Assembly (NCBI GenBank): GCA_016703745.1
Contig: JADJBK010000006.1
Span: 124,001 to 188,000, forward strand
DNA length: 64,000 nt
Direction: 5' to 3'
Source: Nitrosomonas sp.
Lineage (GTDB): Bacteria > Pseudomonadota > Gammaproteobacteria > Burkholderiales > Nitrosomonadaceae
Below are positions 44,891-54,900 of the stretch, in pieces; position 1 is the first letter of the stretch, and each line of letters begins with the position of its first letter. The translations under genes were made by a program, and so were the position numbers. The notes beneath the pieces are model-generated. The model did not search any database. It saw only the letters and a list, made by a program, of their open reading frames with translations, and was not told the origin of the DNA.

Positions 44891-47654
44891 TTAGAATTTC
44901 CAGGTAAATCCAATACGAAAGCTGACTGGTTCAACGGGGTGAAAATGGAAATCATCTCTGCCACCAGCGGCTTCTCCTGGAAGACGTGAGGGATAAAAAT
45001 ACGTAATGCCATCATCCTTACGATCCAGCAGATTGAATACCTCTGCTTGAACTGTCAGTTTATTATTAAACTGGTAACCGATCATCGCTGATAGTAGCAG
45101 CGTGCTGTTCGAGCGGGCGCTATTATCCTCTATCAGCGCACGTGGGCCAAAAAAGCGCAGCCTCGGTCCCCCAAAAAAGCCACCGAAGACATCATGTACT
45201 GTTGCGCCAGCCGCGATGACGGTTTCTACCGCATTTGGAATACGGTTACCTTCCGGGGCATTATCACGAAAACGTGCCCGCGAGAAACTGAAGTCAGCAT
45301 CCAGCGTCAGCCAGTGTACGGGGGAGTAGTAATTGGCGAATTCAACACCAAAGCGCCGCCCGGGCCGGCTTGCTTCGGTTGTACCTGCGTCTCCAACGAA
45401 TACCAGTTCGGATTGTGTATCCATCCACCAAAAGGCAAATGTACTTTGTAATCCCTTGATCCAGGTGGAACGCAAACCAATTTCTGCATTGTAGGTACGT
45501 GCAAGTGGCCTGGCTCGGTCAACCGCATCACCGCTTGCTGGATCAATCCGAGTGTTTACGCCGCGTGCATCATTGCTGTGGAAGCCCAATCCGCCGTTCA
45601 GATACAGTTCGGTATCTTGCCACGGGCCAAGCACGATACTCCCTTTTGGGCTGATCATACCGTCATGGCGCACGCCATTATTGCCGGCAATATTGCTGTT
45701 GCTGACATCAAAACGGTAGCCATCAAACCGCACACCCATGGTGGTGCGTAGCCATGGAGTCCAGTAGGTCCGGTTTTGCGTATAGGGACTCAAGCTTGTA
45801 ACCCAGACCGTATCCTCCCGCGTAATATCATGTTGTCGTTGCGCATGGGTTTTGGTCAGCGCATTTTTGATATTGTCATTCTGCATCTGAAAACCGAAGA
45901 CAGTTTCGGAATCCGCGCTACCAAGTTTATGGAAAAAGGTATGGCTGGCCTTGAATCCCGTTGTCCAGCGTTCATCCGGTTGTCCGAACTGATCGCCACA
46001 GCGGCTGAAAATGTCCCGATTGATTCGTGAACGTGATCCAGGGGTAAATCCATTCAGACCACTGCAACCGTCTGGATTGGTCAACTCATTATTATCAAGA
46101 AAATACGTGAAATTAGAAAATAAGCGTAGCTTTGAATAAACACCATAGGCCATCACGCTACTGGCACTGTTGGCATCCTGACGATGCCACTCCGCAGTCA
46201 AGCTAAAGCGCTTGCTTTTACCCCCCATCCGTTGGGTCGAGCGCATCAAAACGCCCCAGACTGCCTTGCTCAAGCGCACGTCTGGGTATCTGGTCAGTTG
46301 CCCGCCAGTCGGCGGTACTCGCCATGCCGGTAATACTCCAGCCATGGTTCTCGCGCTCCTGGCTGTAACGCAGCACGCCATTGAATTTCAAATAATTATT
46401 GCCTATTCGCCATGGGCCATCGTTATGTACGGTTTCGCCTGCAAATAATAAATTTCCACCCGCAAGTTTCTGCGAGCCGGCAAACAGTCCGCGATAATAA
46501 TCAAAGCTACCACCCGTGAATTTAAAAATATTATTTGGCAACGTATTGAAATAGCGGATATTGGCCGCACCGGTGCTGGAGAAATCACCGTGTTCCACAT
46601 AGTGACTTCCTTTTCTGTACTCAAGCGTCTCGATCAATTCGGGAATGAGGAAATTGGTATCCGTCCAGCCCTGGCCGTGCGCATGTGATAATTGATTGAT
46701 CGGCACACCGTCTATCAATGTGAGGAAATCCGTACCGTGATCGAGATTGAAACCACGCAGAAAAAACTGATTGGCTTTGCCTTCACCACTGTGTTGAGTC
46801 GCAATCAGGCCGGGTACTGTTTCTAACACTTCCCCGGGGCGTGAAATCGGCCGAAACTGCAATTGCTCCTGCCCAATATTGCCCTGCGAAGCACTATCAG
46901 CAATGCCGACTTGAGAATCCCCGCGACCGGTAATCGTCAATTCTTGCAAAACCATGGAAGAAGCATGACTCAGCAAAACAGGACTTCCGGGGAAATGAGG
47001 CTTGATGACCTGAGAGGGGATAACGCGTTCCGCTTGCTGTGCATAAATGCCGTTGCTGGCCAGACTCGTGATACTTAACACAGCCAGACGAAACACTAAA
47101 ATCCCGATACCGTGCAGCAACATGGTTGCCAGTAAAAAACCAGTTGCATAAGAGGCGAAGCTCGCCGAAACCGGGATCTCCTGACCATGAGCATAGCCAT
47201 GAAAAAAAGCGAAAAAAGCCACCAGCAGCAGATTCATCCAGGTAGCGAAATGGATTTTGCGGATCACCAGAACGCACATCACGATACCGGACAATAAAAT
47301 CATTGCTTCCGCACCAGGCACGGCAAGACTTAGCACCCCGGCCAGCCCGCCGATACTCATATTTCCAACAAAAGCCAGCGGTAACAGCCAGGTGCCATTA
47401 CCCCGCATTTGTGCCGCCCAGACACCCACCATCAGCATCACGACAATATGATCCAACCCCTCCAGCGGATGGTTAAATCCATGATGCCAGCTGCTGTCAA
47501 TTATAAAAAGAGCCTGTTCAGGGGGAACTAAAACAACGCTTAGCCAGATCAGTAATGACACCAAAATAAAAAATGACACGAGCAATAGCGAAACTGTCAA
47601 CCGAGCTGGCGAGACTGCGGCAGCGCTGTTTGGATCAGACATAAACTTTTTCAT
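44891..47654 (-). pseudogene. HupE/UreJ domain fused to a TonB-dependent receptor, frameshifted
   Basis: The first 200 residues (from ATG 47654) are a HupE/UreJ-type metal permease: about six helices, with HHGFNHPLEGLDHIVVML and FFAFFHGYAHGQE. The frame continues through LLHGIGILVFRLAVLSITSL into a TonB plug domain (RPISRPGEVLETVPGLIATQ, NQFFLRGFNLDHGTDF). It stops at 46218 after DPTDGG. The barrel continues in another frame (KSKRFSLTAEWHR) to the C-terminal aromatic signature GFTWKF at 44893. Deleting one base of the run at 46221-46226 rejoins them. The segment VFRLAVLSITSLASNGIYAQ could be an old signal peptide of the receptor. Confidence 0.85.
46221..46226 (-). other. G6 tract at the TonB receptor frameshift
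   Basis: GATGGGGGGTAAAAGC on the coding strand reads D-G-G-stop. With five Gs it reads D-G-G-K-S and the barrel stays in frame. This is either a slippage (phase-variable) site or a length error in the sequence. Confidence 0.75.
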
Positions 47655-47981
47655 GTGGTGTTTGATTAAATTGTAGCGGTGTGGGATTGTAGCATGAGCC
47701 AGATTGACGGATTGATGACCAAACTATGTTACAGCCGCTCCCCCATGTGTGATCAGCAAACCAAGTAGCATGAGCGTAGCCGTCGCCAGTCGATTCTCTA
47801 CAGATTAAAACTTTACGCTTGCGCTTTGGATTTCAAGCCTGTAGTCTTTTCTGGAGAAGACTTCGTGCCTGTGGTGCGGCTGTAGCCAGGGTTTCAGGTT
47901 GTCTGGCTACAGATTTATTTTGAGCAGACCGCTCAAAAAATAGTTGATGCTTTCCAATAACCTTTTCAATTGGAGGAAATT
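47655..47981. other. Divergent gap between the HupE-TonB gene and fadB
   Basis: 327 bp holding promoters for both neighbours. It contains two inverted repeats: tgtagccag/ctggctaca (about 47881-47911) and ttttgagc/gctcaaaa (about 47918-47938). The flanking bases do not make either a good terminator. No metal- or cobalamin-riboswitch motif was recognised. Confidence 0.45.
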
Positions 47982-50477
47982 TTGACTACTCATCCAGCTC
48001 GTGTGAAGAAGGCGGCTGTATTGGGGGCTGGCGTCATGGGGGCACAAATAGCCGCGCACCTGATTAATGCCAACATTGAAACTCTACTGTTTGAGTTGCC
48101 GACGGATGAGAAAGATACTAACGCCAACGTCATTCGCGCGATCGACAAGCTGAAAAAACAGGAACCTGCGCCACTATCGACTGCCAGCCGGGTGATTTGT
48201 ATTGAACCGGCCAATTATGATCAGCATCTGGAAAGATTGGGTGATTGCGATCTGATTATTGAGGCGATTGCCGAGCGTCTGGAACTGAAAGCGCAGTTGT
48301 ACGAGAAAATTACACCTTATCTGCATGATAACGTCATTCTAGCCAGCAATACCTCTGGCCTCTCCATCGGTCAATTGGCCAACGCGGTGCCGCAGTCGCT
48401 CCGGACGCGCTTCTGCGGTGTGCATTTCTTTAACCCGCCGCGCTATATGCATCTGGTCGAGCTGATTGCAAGTGACTACAGTGATGCTGCTATGCTCGAT
48501 ACCCTGGAAACTTTTCTGGTCACGACACTGGGCAAAGGTGTCGTTCGCGCCAAAGATACCCCCAATTTTATCGCCAACCGGATAGGAATCTTCTCGATGC
48601 TGGCGACGATGCATCATGCCAGGCAGTTTGGGTTAGGATTCGAGTTGGTGGATAAACTGACCGGGTCCCTGATTGGGCGCCCCAAAAGCGCTACTTTTCG
48701 TACCGCCGACCTGGTAGGGCTTGATATCCTCATGCATGTCATCCAGACGATGCAAGACAATCTCGTAGATGATCCCTGGCATAATTTCTACACAACTCCC
48801 GATTGGCTCGATAAATTGGTCAAGGATGGTTCGCTGGGTCAGAAAACCGGTAAGGGCGTGTACCAGAAACAGGGAAAGGAAATCTACGTGCTCGATCCGG
48901 AACATGAAATGTATCGGCTTGCTGAAGAGGAAGTCGATGATGAGGTTGAAGCGGTGTTGAAGCTGAAGGACGCAGCTGCCAGGTTTGCGGCGTTACGCAA
49001 ACATCCGCATCCACAGGCACAGTTCGTGTGGGCCATTCATCGCGATTTGTTCCACTATTGTGCAGTTCAGCTTGAATCTATCGCAAACAGTACACGTGAC
49101 CTCGATCTGGCGGTGCGCTGGGGATTTGGCTGGCAGCAGGGGCCGTTTGAAATCTGGCAATCAGCCGGGTGGAATGCCGTTCTGGACTGGGTAAACGAAG
49201 ATATTGCTGCAGATAAGGCTATGGCAACGGTTGCCATGCCCGCATGGGTGCAATCTATCAGCCAGCGATCGATACAGGGTGTGCATGCGCCAGGTGGTTC
49301 TTTTGTGCCAGCAACCGGTGAGATCCAGCCACGATCCAGTTTGCCGGTTTACCGGCGGCAGCTGTTTCCGGACAGACTGATTGGCGAGCAGCCAACTTAT
49401 GGCGAGACTATTCTGGAGACAGAAGCGTTGCGTCTGTGGCATACCGGTGATGAAATTGCGATTGTGAGTTTTAAAACCAAGAAACATACCATCGATGATG
49501 CGGTATTGCAGGGGATGCAGGAAGCCATCATCGAAGCGGAAAACCATTTCCGGGCTTTGATTATCTGGCAGACCGAGCCTCCGTTTTCATTCGGCGCCAA
49601 TTTGCAGAAGGCAACCGAGCGACCAAAAGCAGAGATGCCACCTTCAGCGTTTGATGATTTTGTTAAAAAAATAAAAAAAACTGCACAGACCACCATCCTC
49701 AAAGCTGCGCGCAGTCTGGACATGGCGGATGTGCTCATGGCAGGCAAGCTCGCGGAAGTAGAAACGATGATCGCCCGGTTTCAGCAAATATCGCAGCATT
49801 TACGCTATTCCATGGTACCGACAGTGGCTGCTGTTGATGGACTGGCTTTGGGTGGAGGCTGTGAATTCATCATGCATTGTGATCGTGCGGTGGCAACCTT
49901 GGAAAGCTATATCGGACTGGTTGAAGCGGGGGTAGGGTTGTTGCCGGCTGGTGGCGGATGTAAGGAATTTGCGTTACGTGCTTCGCATCAGGCTGTCGAT
50001 GGTGATCCATTTATGTACTTACAGCGTTATTTCAGAACAGTTGCCATGGCGGAGATGGCTAAAAGCGCCGAGCAGGCGAAGGTGCTCTCCTTTCTGTCGC
50101 CATCTGATGTCATTGTGATGAATCGTTTTGAGTTATTGCACGTTGCCAAGATGCAGGCGCTTGCCCTGGCTGAATCTGGCTATCGTCCACCGTTGCGGCC
50201 ACGTGAAATCACAGTAGCGGGCGCAACCGGGATTGCAACCATCAAAAGCAATCTTGTCAATCTGCTCGAAGGAAAATTTATTTCGGAACATGATTACCTG
50301 GTTGGCAGCAAAATTGCACATGTCATGTGTGGTGGTGATGTCGTTGCGGGCAGCCGTGTTGATGAGGAATGGCTGCTGGGTCTGGAACGCACCGCATTCA
50401 TCGAGTTGTTAGCGACTGAGAAAACTCAGGCACGTATCGCTCATACGCTTAAAACCGGCAAACCTTTACGTAATTGA
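47982..50477 (+). CDS. fadB: 3-hydroxyacyl-CoA dehydrogenase/enoyl-CoA hydratase (FadB/FadN type)
   Basis: A two-domain beta-oxidation enzyme of about 831 residues. The NAD-binding dehydrogenase is N-terminal (KKAAVLGAGVMGAQIAAHL, ASNTSGLSIGQLA, HFFNPPRYMHLVE) and the crotonase domain is C-terminal (VDGLALGGGCEFIMHCDRA). This order is that of FadN and many betaproteobacterial enzymes, not E. coli FadB. The start is taken as TTG 47982 with GGAGG five bases upstream; TTG 47970 opens the same frame. It is 40 bp before the thiolase gene, in one operon. Confidence 0.92.
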   Translation: MTTHPARVKKAAVLGAGVMGAQIAAHLINANIETLLFELPTDEKDTNANVIRAIDKLKKQEPAPLSTASRVICIEPANYDQHLERLGDCDLIIEAIAERLELKAQLYEKITPYLHDNVILASNTSGLSIGQLANAVPQSLRTRFCGVHFFNPPRYMHLVELIASDYSDAAMLDTLETFLVTTLGKGVVRAKDTPNFIANRIGIFSMLATMHHARQFGLGFELVDKLTGSLIGRPKSATFRTADLVGLDILMHVIQTMQDNLVDDPWHNFYTTPDWLDKLVKDGSLGQKTGKGVYQKQGKEIYVLDPEHEMYRLAEEEVDDEVEAVLKLKDAAARFAALRKHPHPQAQFVWAIHRDLFHYCAVQLESIANSTRDLDLAVRWGFGWQQGPFEIWQSAGWNAVLDWVNEDIAADKAMATVAMPAWVQSISQRSIQGVHAPGGSFVPATGEIQPRSSLPVYRRQLFPDRLIGEQPTYGETILETEALRLWHTGDEIAIVSFKTKKHTIDDAVLQGMQEAIIEAENHFRALIIWQTEPPFSFGANLQKATERPKAEMPPSAFDDFVKKIKKTAQTTILKAARSLDMADVLMAGKLAEVETMIARFQQISQHLRYSMVPTVAAVDGLALGGGCEFIMHCDRAVATLESYIGLVEAGVGLLPAGGGCKEFALRASHQAVDGDPFMYLQRYFRTVAMAEMAKSAEQAKVLSFLSPSDVIVMNRFELLHVAKMQALALAESGYRPPLRPREITVAGATGIATIKSNLVNLLEGKFISEHDYLVGSKIAHVMCGGDVVAGSRVDEEWLLGLERTAFIELLATEKTQARIAHTLKTGKPLRN

Positions 50478-50517
50478 AGGTGAGTGAGTTGCCAAATTAC
50501 CATTCAGGAGAAATCGG

Positions 50518-51717
50518 ATGACCAAACCAGTCCAGGAAGCCTATATTGTTGCCGCAACCCGTTCGCCGGTGGGGAAGGCGCCCAGAGGAATGTTCAGGCA
50601 TGTGCGCCCGGATGATCTGCTGGTTCACGTTCTGCGGGCTGCCCTGAAACAATGTGATGGAATAGATCCAACAGCGATCGACGACGTGATCGTCGGCTGC
50701 GCGATGCCGGAGGCTGAGCAGGGTATTAACGTTGCTCGTGTGGCTGTCTTGCTGGCAGGGCTGCCTGACAGCGTGCCTGGTATGACGATCAACCGTTTCT
50801 GCGCGTCTGGTCTGCAAGCAGTTGCCATTGCAGCAGACCGGATTCGTCTGGGTGAAGCGGATATCATTATTGCAGCGGGAGCCGAGAGTATGAGCATGAT
50901 TCCGATGATGGGTAACAAGGTTTCAATGAATCCCCACCTGTTTGCCGGCAATGAAAATGTTGCCATTGCCTACGGGATGGGTATTACCGCCGAGAAAGTG
51001 GCGGAAAAGTGGAAGATCAGCCGCGAAGCACAGGATGCATTCGCATTACAGAGCCACCAGCGGGCGATCTGCGCAATCGAGCGAGGGGAATTCAGGGAAG
51101 AAATCTCTCCCTATACCATCGAGGAAAACCAGCCTGATCTCAATCTGCATCAGATTCATCATGTATCCGTCACGAAAGATAATGATGAAGGGCCGCGCGC
51201 GGATACCAGTCTGGAAGCACTGACCAGACTGCGGTCGGTATTTGCCGCACATGGCTCGGTAACTGCCGGTAACAGTTCGCAGATGTCAGATGGTGCCGGT
51301 GCAGTCGTGGTCATGAGTGAAACGGCCATGCAGCGTTTCAATCTGACGCCACTGGGACGTTTCATCGGCTACAGTGTTGCGGGGGTGCCACCAGAAATTA
51401 TGGGTATTGGTCCCATCAAAGCAATTCCCAAAGTGTTGCAACAGACAGGTATCCGCCAGGACGCACTCGACTGGATCGAACTCAATGAAGCGTTTGCGGC
51501 ACAAAGTCTTGCCGTTATTAACGAACTCGGACTGGATTCCGCCAAAGTTAATCCGTTAGGAGGGGCGATTGCGCTCGGTCATCCATTGGGTGCAACTGGT
51601 GCCATTCGTGTTGCCACCCTGCTCAACGGCTTGCGACGCCACAAGCTTCGCTACGGCATGGTTACCATGTGCGTGGGGAGTGGCATGGGTGCAGCAGGTA
51701 TATTTGAAGCGTTGTAA
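50518..51717 (+). CDS. fadA: Acetyl-CoA acyltransferase (3-ketoacyl-CoA thiolase)
   Basis: A thiolase of 399 residues that completes beta-oxidation with the upstream enzyme. The nucleophilic cysteine is in NRFCASGLQAVA, the histidine in GGAIALGHPLGATG and the second cysteine in CVGSGMGAAG. AGGAGAA precedes the ATG. Confidence 0.95.
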   Translation: MTKPVQEAYIVAATRSPVGKAPRGMFRHVRPDDLLVHVLRAALKQCDGIDPTAIDDVIVGCAMPEAEQGINVARVAVLLAGLPDSVPGMTINRFCASGLQAVAIAADRIRLGEADIIIAAGAESMSMIPMMGNKVSMNPHLFAGNENVAIAYGMGITAEKVAEKWKISREAQDAFALQSHQRAICAIERGEFREEISPYTIEENQPDLNLHQIHHVSVTKDNDEGPRADTSLEALTRLRSVFAAHGSVTAGNSSQMSDGAGAVVVMSETAMQRFNLTPLGRFIGYSVAGVPPEIMGIGPIKAIPKVLQQTGIRQDALDWIELNEAFAAQSLAVINELGLDSAKVNPLGGAIALGHPLGATGAIRVATLLNGLRRHKLRYGMVTMCVGSGMGAAGIFEAL

Positions 51718-51954
51718 GTGGCTATATCACGGGATATAACCGATCGTTGTCACTTCGTATTGGATATTGGCTAGCCAACGCGATTCGGAAACGATATTTC
51801 CAATACCACGCACCCAACATCTGTCTTGAATGGTCCATGAAGTTCTCCAGGAGTCCGGCTGGCATAGCTCCAGGCCCCAGCCACATTTTGAATGCGTTGT
51901 CATAGAGACGACCGCTGACGATGAATGAGAGTGTTCACAAAAAATGTCAGTTGC
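51718..51954. other. Region between fadA and the thioredoxin-like pseudogene
   Basis: I see no gene here. The part next to 51954 may be further decayed sequence of the thioredoxin-like gene, read on the minus strand, but similarity cannot be claimed by eye. No terminator with a U tract was found after fadA. Confidence 0.4.
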
Positions 51955-52347
51955 AATTCTCCCGCGCCAGCGCGCATCGACTTCCCGGTAAAGAATCTCG
52001 GGAAAATATTCGCTGAATACTCAGGTTTCGGCGAGTCGCAGATCATGCGTCGTCAAGATTTGCCAGACGATGTCTTTATCCAGTAACGGGTCGGTCGCCA
52101 CTACGACAATTTCATATTTTGGGTAGATCTCTTGCATCTTCCCAAGCGAGGCAAGTTCATCCATGCAATAGCTGCAGGTTTTTGCCCAGAAAGTCAGTAA
52201 AAATGGCTTGCCACTGTTCATGTTTTGAATCTGGGCGAAACTGCTCTTGACGAACGGACGGATTGTCGTCTGCTGAGGATTGGCTGGCGCAGTTGAAGCC
52301 AGCCAGAGGCTGGCGAGCAGGCTGAAATACAATGGCAGGTGTTTCAT
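51955..52347 (-). pseudogene. Exported thioredoxin/TlpA-like gene with an internal stop
   Basis: The ORF (52021-52347, 108 residues) has a signal peptide (YFSLLASLWLASTAPA), the active site FWAKTCSYCMDEL and a normal thioredoxin core, but ends early at RLAET-TGA. Beyond the TGA the same frame reads VFSEYFPEILYREVDARWRG, the expected next part of the fold (compare WVF...PERLRY...D.RWRGE in relatives). A TGG to TGA change would explain it. After RWRG the frame no longer resembles the family. It lies 24 bp after the BNR-repeat gene, as an operon partner. Confidence 0.65.
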
Positions 52348-52371
52348 GATTTTCTCCTGAGTCTGCCGATC

Positions 52372-53670
52372 TTAAAAATGCTGCATCTCCAGTTCTTCAC
52401 GCTTGCCATCCTTGCTCTGTGTCCACACTATCAGAAATTTCTCTCCGGCTGGCACCACCCGTGGAAAGGCTGCTCTGACATCGGGTGAGGAAACCTTTAC
52501 CGGGTCGCTGAATGTACCATCCTTGCGCTGTTCCGCTGCAAAAATTGCCAGTCCATTTTCTGCCAGGCCATCCCAGACCACGACCAGTCGGCCATGTTCG
52601 TTGACTGCCACGTCGCCGTGCAGGCCACTATCATCCCCCATTCTGACCGGTGAAGACCACTGCTTGCCACCATCTGTACTTTGTAAATAATAGATGCCAC
52701 TGCGCTCTGGATGACCCGTTCCCACGACAGTGTGGATATGGCTTCCATGCTTGCTCTGCCCGAACGCCATGGCGCCACCGATATGCGGACAGCCTTCGAA
52801 GAACCAGTTGAATTCGCCAACCGTCCCCATGCGCTGCCAGGCTTGTCCGTGAATCATGCCAAACGACATATCGGAAGGCAACTTGTCGCGGTAAAGCACA
52901 TAAAGTTTGTCTTCGTGCAAACGTGCCGATGTCCAGCAACATGCGCAGGTGGCACCATCCAGTGTGATTGTGCTACTCCAGCTTAGGCCGCCGTCGGTGG
53001 AGTAGGCATGGCGCATACCTTGCGCCCCTTTTACTTTAACTGGCCCATGCCGGCTGTCCAGCCAGACCAGATGCAACTGCTGCCGATCTCCATCGGTAGC
53101 GAAAAACGCATGCGCACCTTTATTCCAATCAGTCGGGCTGTTGCCAGGTTGCCAGGTTTGACCGCCATCGACCGAGCGCGCGACGATCATCGGTCCGGCG
53201 CTATGCATTGCGCCTTCCTTGTAACTCGTCCAGAAAGCAAGCAGATGATCGCCCGATACCGTCAGTCTTGCATCATTGCTGCGGATCAGGTTCGGCGCCA
53301 GCGTCTGGCCGGTATCTACGGTAACGGGCGCGGACCAGGTCTTGCCGCCATCCCTGGAGGTCTTCAGCACAACGGATTGCTCGCCTTTCTCATGCAGACC
53401 CAACAGCAGGTAGATCTTGTTATTTTTCTCCACGATATCGAGGCTGATCACGCCATCTGGTTTGGACGGCATTCTATGCTTACTGTGATCTGTTTTATCG
53501 GGCTTGTCCCCTGGTTCCTGCGTGTCCTCATTAATAGTTTTCACGGGTGAAGCCAAAGTGTCCTGCCGAGTTTCAGCCGCAGCCGAAGGACGAATGGCAT
53601 TCGCCCAAATCGTTATCACTAATAGCATTGAGATCAATGGCCATGACAATTCAATTTTTATTACTTTCAT
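52372..53670 (-). CDS. Exported BNR/sialidase-like beta-propeller protein with a CACC motif
   Basis: A 432-residue protein with a signal peptide (WPLISMLLVITIWANAIRPSAAA) and an N-terminal low-complexity charged stretch with histidines. A propeller of BNR (Asp-box) repeats follows: SRDGGKTWSAP, SVDGGQTWQPG, STDGGLSWSS, STDGGKQWSSP. The catalytic residues of true sialidases are not evident. TCACCWTS and FFEGCPHIGG cysteines, with nearby histidines, hint at a metal site. Shared promoter region with a TonB receptor gene and a RegA-like box 71 bp upstream. Its function is unknown to me; a role in metal acquisition is inferred only from neighbours. Confidence 0.8.
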   Translation of the reverse strand: MKVIKIELSWPLISMLLVITIWANAIRPSAAAETRQDTLASPVKTINEDTQEPGDKPDKTDHSKHRMPSKPDGVISLDIVEKNNKIYLLLGLHEKGEQSVVLKTSRDGGKTWSAPVTVDTGQTLAPNLIRSNDARLTVSGDHLLAFWTSYKEGAMHSAGPMIVARSVDGGQTWQPGNSPTDWNKGAHAFFATDGDRQQLHLVWLDSRHGPVKVKGAQGMRHAYSTDGGLSWSSTITLDGATCACCWTSARLHEDKLYVLYRDKLPSDMSFGMIHGQAWQRMGTVGEFNWFFEGCPHIGGAMAFGQSKHGSHIHTVVGTGHPERSGIYYLQSTDGGKQWSSPVRMGDDSGLHGDVAVNEHGRLVVVWDGLAENGLAIFAAEQRKDGTFSDPVKVSSPDVRAAFPRVVPAGEKFLIVWTQSKDGKREELEMQHF

Positions 53671-53740
53671 TAGATTCCCCGTTATTTTTTGTAAATTTTA
53701 TGTATTTTCATAATTCTATCGTTATTTGTTTTCAGGTCAA

Positions 53741-53757
53741 TGCGACAATTTGTCGCA
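53741..53757. promoter_or_regulatory. RegA/PrrA-like box between the BNR and TonB receptor genes
   Basis: TGCGACAATTTGTCGCA fits GCGNC-N5-GNCGC exactly and lies inside a 27-bp palindrome (53736-53762). It is 71 bp from the BNR gene start (53670) and 80 bp from the TonB receptor start (53837), so it can serve both. Confidence 0.7.
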
Positions 53758-54579
53758 TTGACTCAAATGGTTACCTGTGATTACCATACTGCAGATTTCG
53801 ATTTTTCCAGTTTAAAACCAATAATTAATAATTTTTATGAATTTACTTCGCCTAGCCGTTCCGTTCGCATTTTGTGTTTTTATTTATCTGTCGTGGGTGC
53901 CGGTTTCTCTGGCACAGTATTCACCGGTGGAGAAGAACCCGGAAATTAAACAGGCTGCTGTGGAGTCAGTAATCGATCCTGTCGTCAGAACTGGAAATTC
54001 TGATAATTCGGTTGTGTTCAAACCCGTGGTGGTCTCGGCGACACTTTCAGAAAAGTCCTTGGAAGAGACGCCTGGGACGGTTCATTTACTCAGCAAGGAT
54101 CTGATTCGGATGCGTGATGTGCGTCGCATCGGTGATATTTTGCAGGAGACGCCCGGGGTTTATGTCTGGGGCGCTAATCAAGGCAGCCGCGCCGCTTCCG
54201 CCAATCGTGCCAATCGTATTTCAATCCGTGGCGTTTCGGGTGGCGCGCGCACGCTGGTTATGCTGGATAACCAGAAAATGAATGACCCTTCATTCGGCAC
54301 GATCAACTGGGCCAACCTGTTTCCTGAAGATATCGAACGTATCGAAGTAATCCCAGGTGCTGCTTCGGCGCTATATGGGGGCAATGCGTTCGCCGGCGTG
54401 ATCCGCGTCATTTCAAAGAAGCCGGTGAAGCGAGAGCTGTCACTCACCGGTGGCTATCAGTTCAACACCCCGGAAGGTGGATATGGCAGCGCCGTCTATC
54501 GTGACAAGTTTGATAACGGACTGGCGATCTGAATCGCCCCGGGTTTTCCGGAGATAAAATGATTTGAGAGGAGGAGGAT

Positions 54580-54900
54580 ATGAAAAATCAAATTAGTTAT
54601 TCACCGGAAGTCCGGGAGCGAGCAGTAAGGTTGGTATTCGAGCAGCAAAAAGAGCATGAATCGCAATGGTCATCGATCAAATCGATCGCATCGAAGATTG
54701 GCTGCACAGCGGAAACATTGCGGGCATGGGTAAGAAGAGCGGAGACGGATCGAGGAATTCGAGGCGGGTTGTCGACATCGGATCGTGAGCGGCTCAAGGA
54801 ATTGGAACGGGAGAATCGTGAATTAAAGCGGGCCAACGAGATATTACGGAAGGCATCCGCTTATTTTGCCCAGGCGGAGCTCGACCGCCGACCGAAATGA
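54580..54900 (+). CDS. IS3-family OrfA (helix-turn-helix protein)
   Basis: A 106-residue protein: an N-terminal helix-turn-helix (SPEVRERAVRLVFEQQ to GCTAETLRAWVRRAE) and a C-terminal leucine zipper (LKELERENRELKRANEILRKA). The IS51-like subgroup fits best by eye. GAGGAGG precedes the ATG. It overlaps orfB by 4 bp, and a -1 frameshift could make the OrfAB fusion. Confidence 0.92.
   Translation: MKNQISYSPEVRERAVRLVFEQQKEHESQWSSIKSIASKIGCTAETLRAWVRRAETDRGIRGGLSTSDRERLKELERENRELKRANEILRKASAYFAQAELDRRPK

Noticed and set aside
47655..47981. Cobalamin or metal riboswitch before the HupE-TonB gene
   Set aside because: I looked for the conserved cores on the minus strand and found none; only simple inverted repeats are present.
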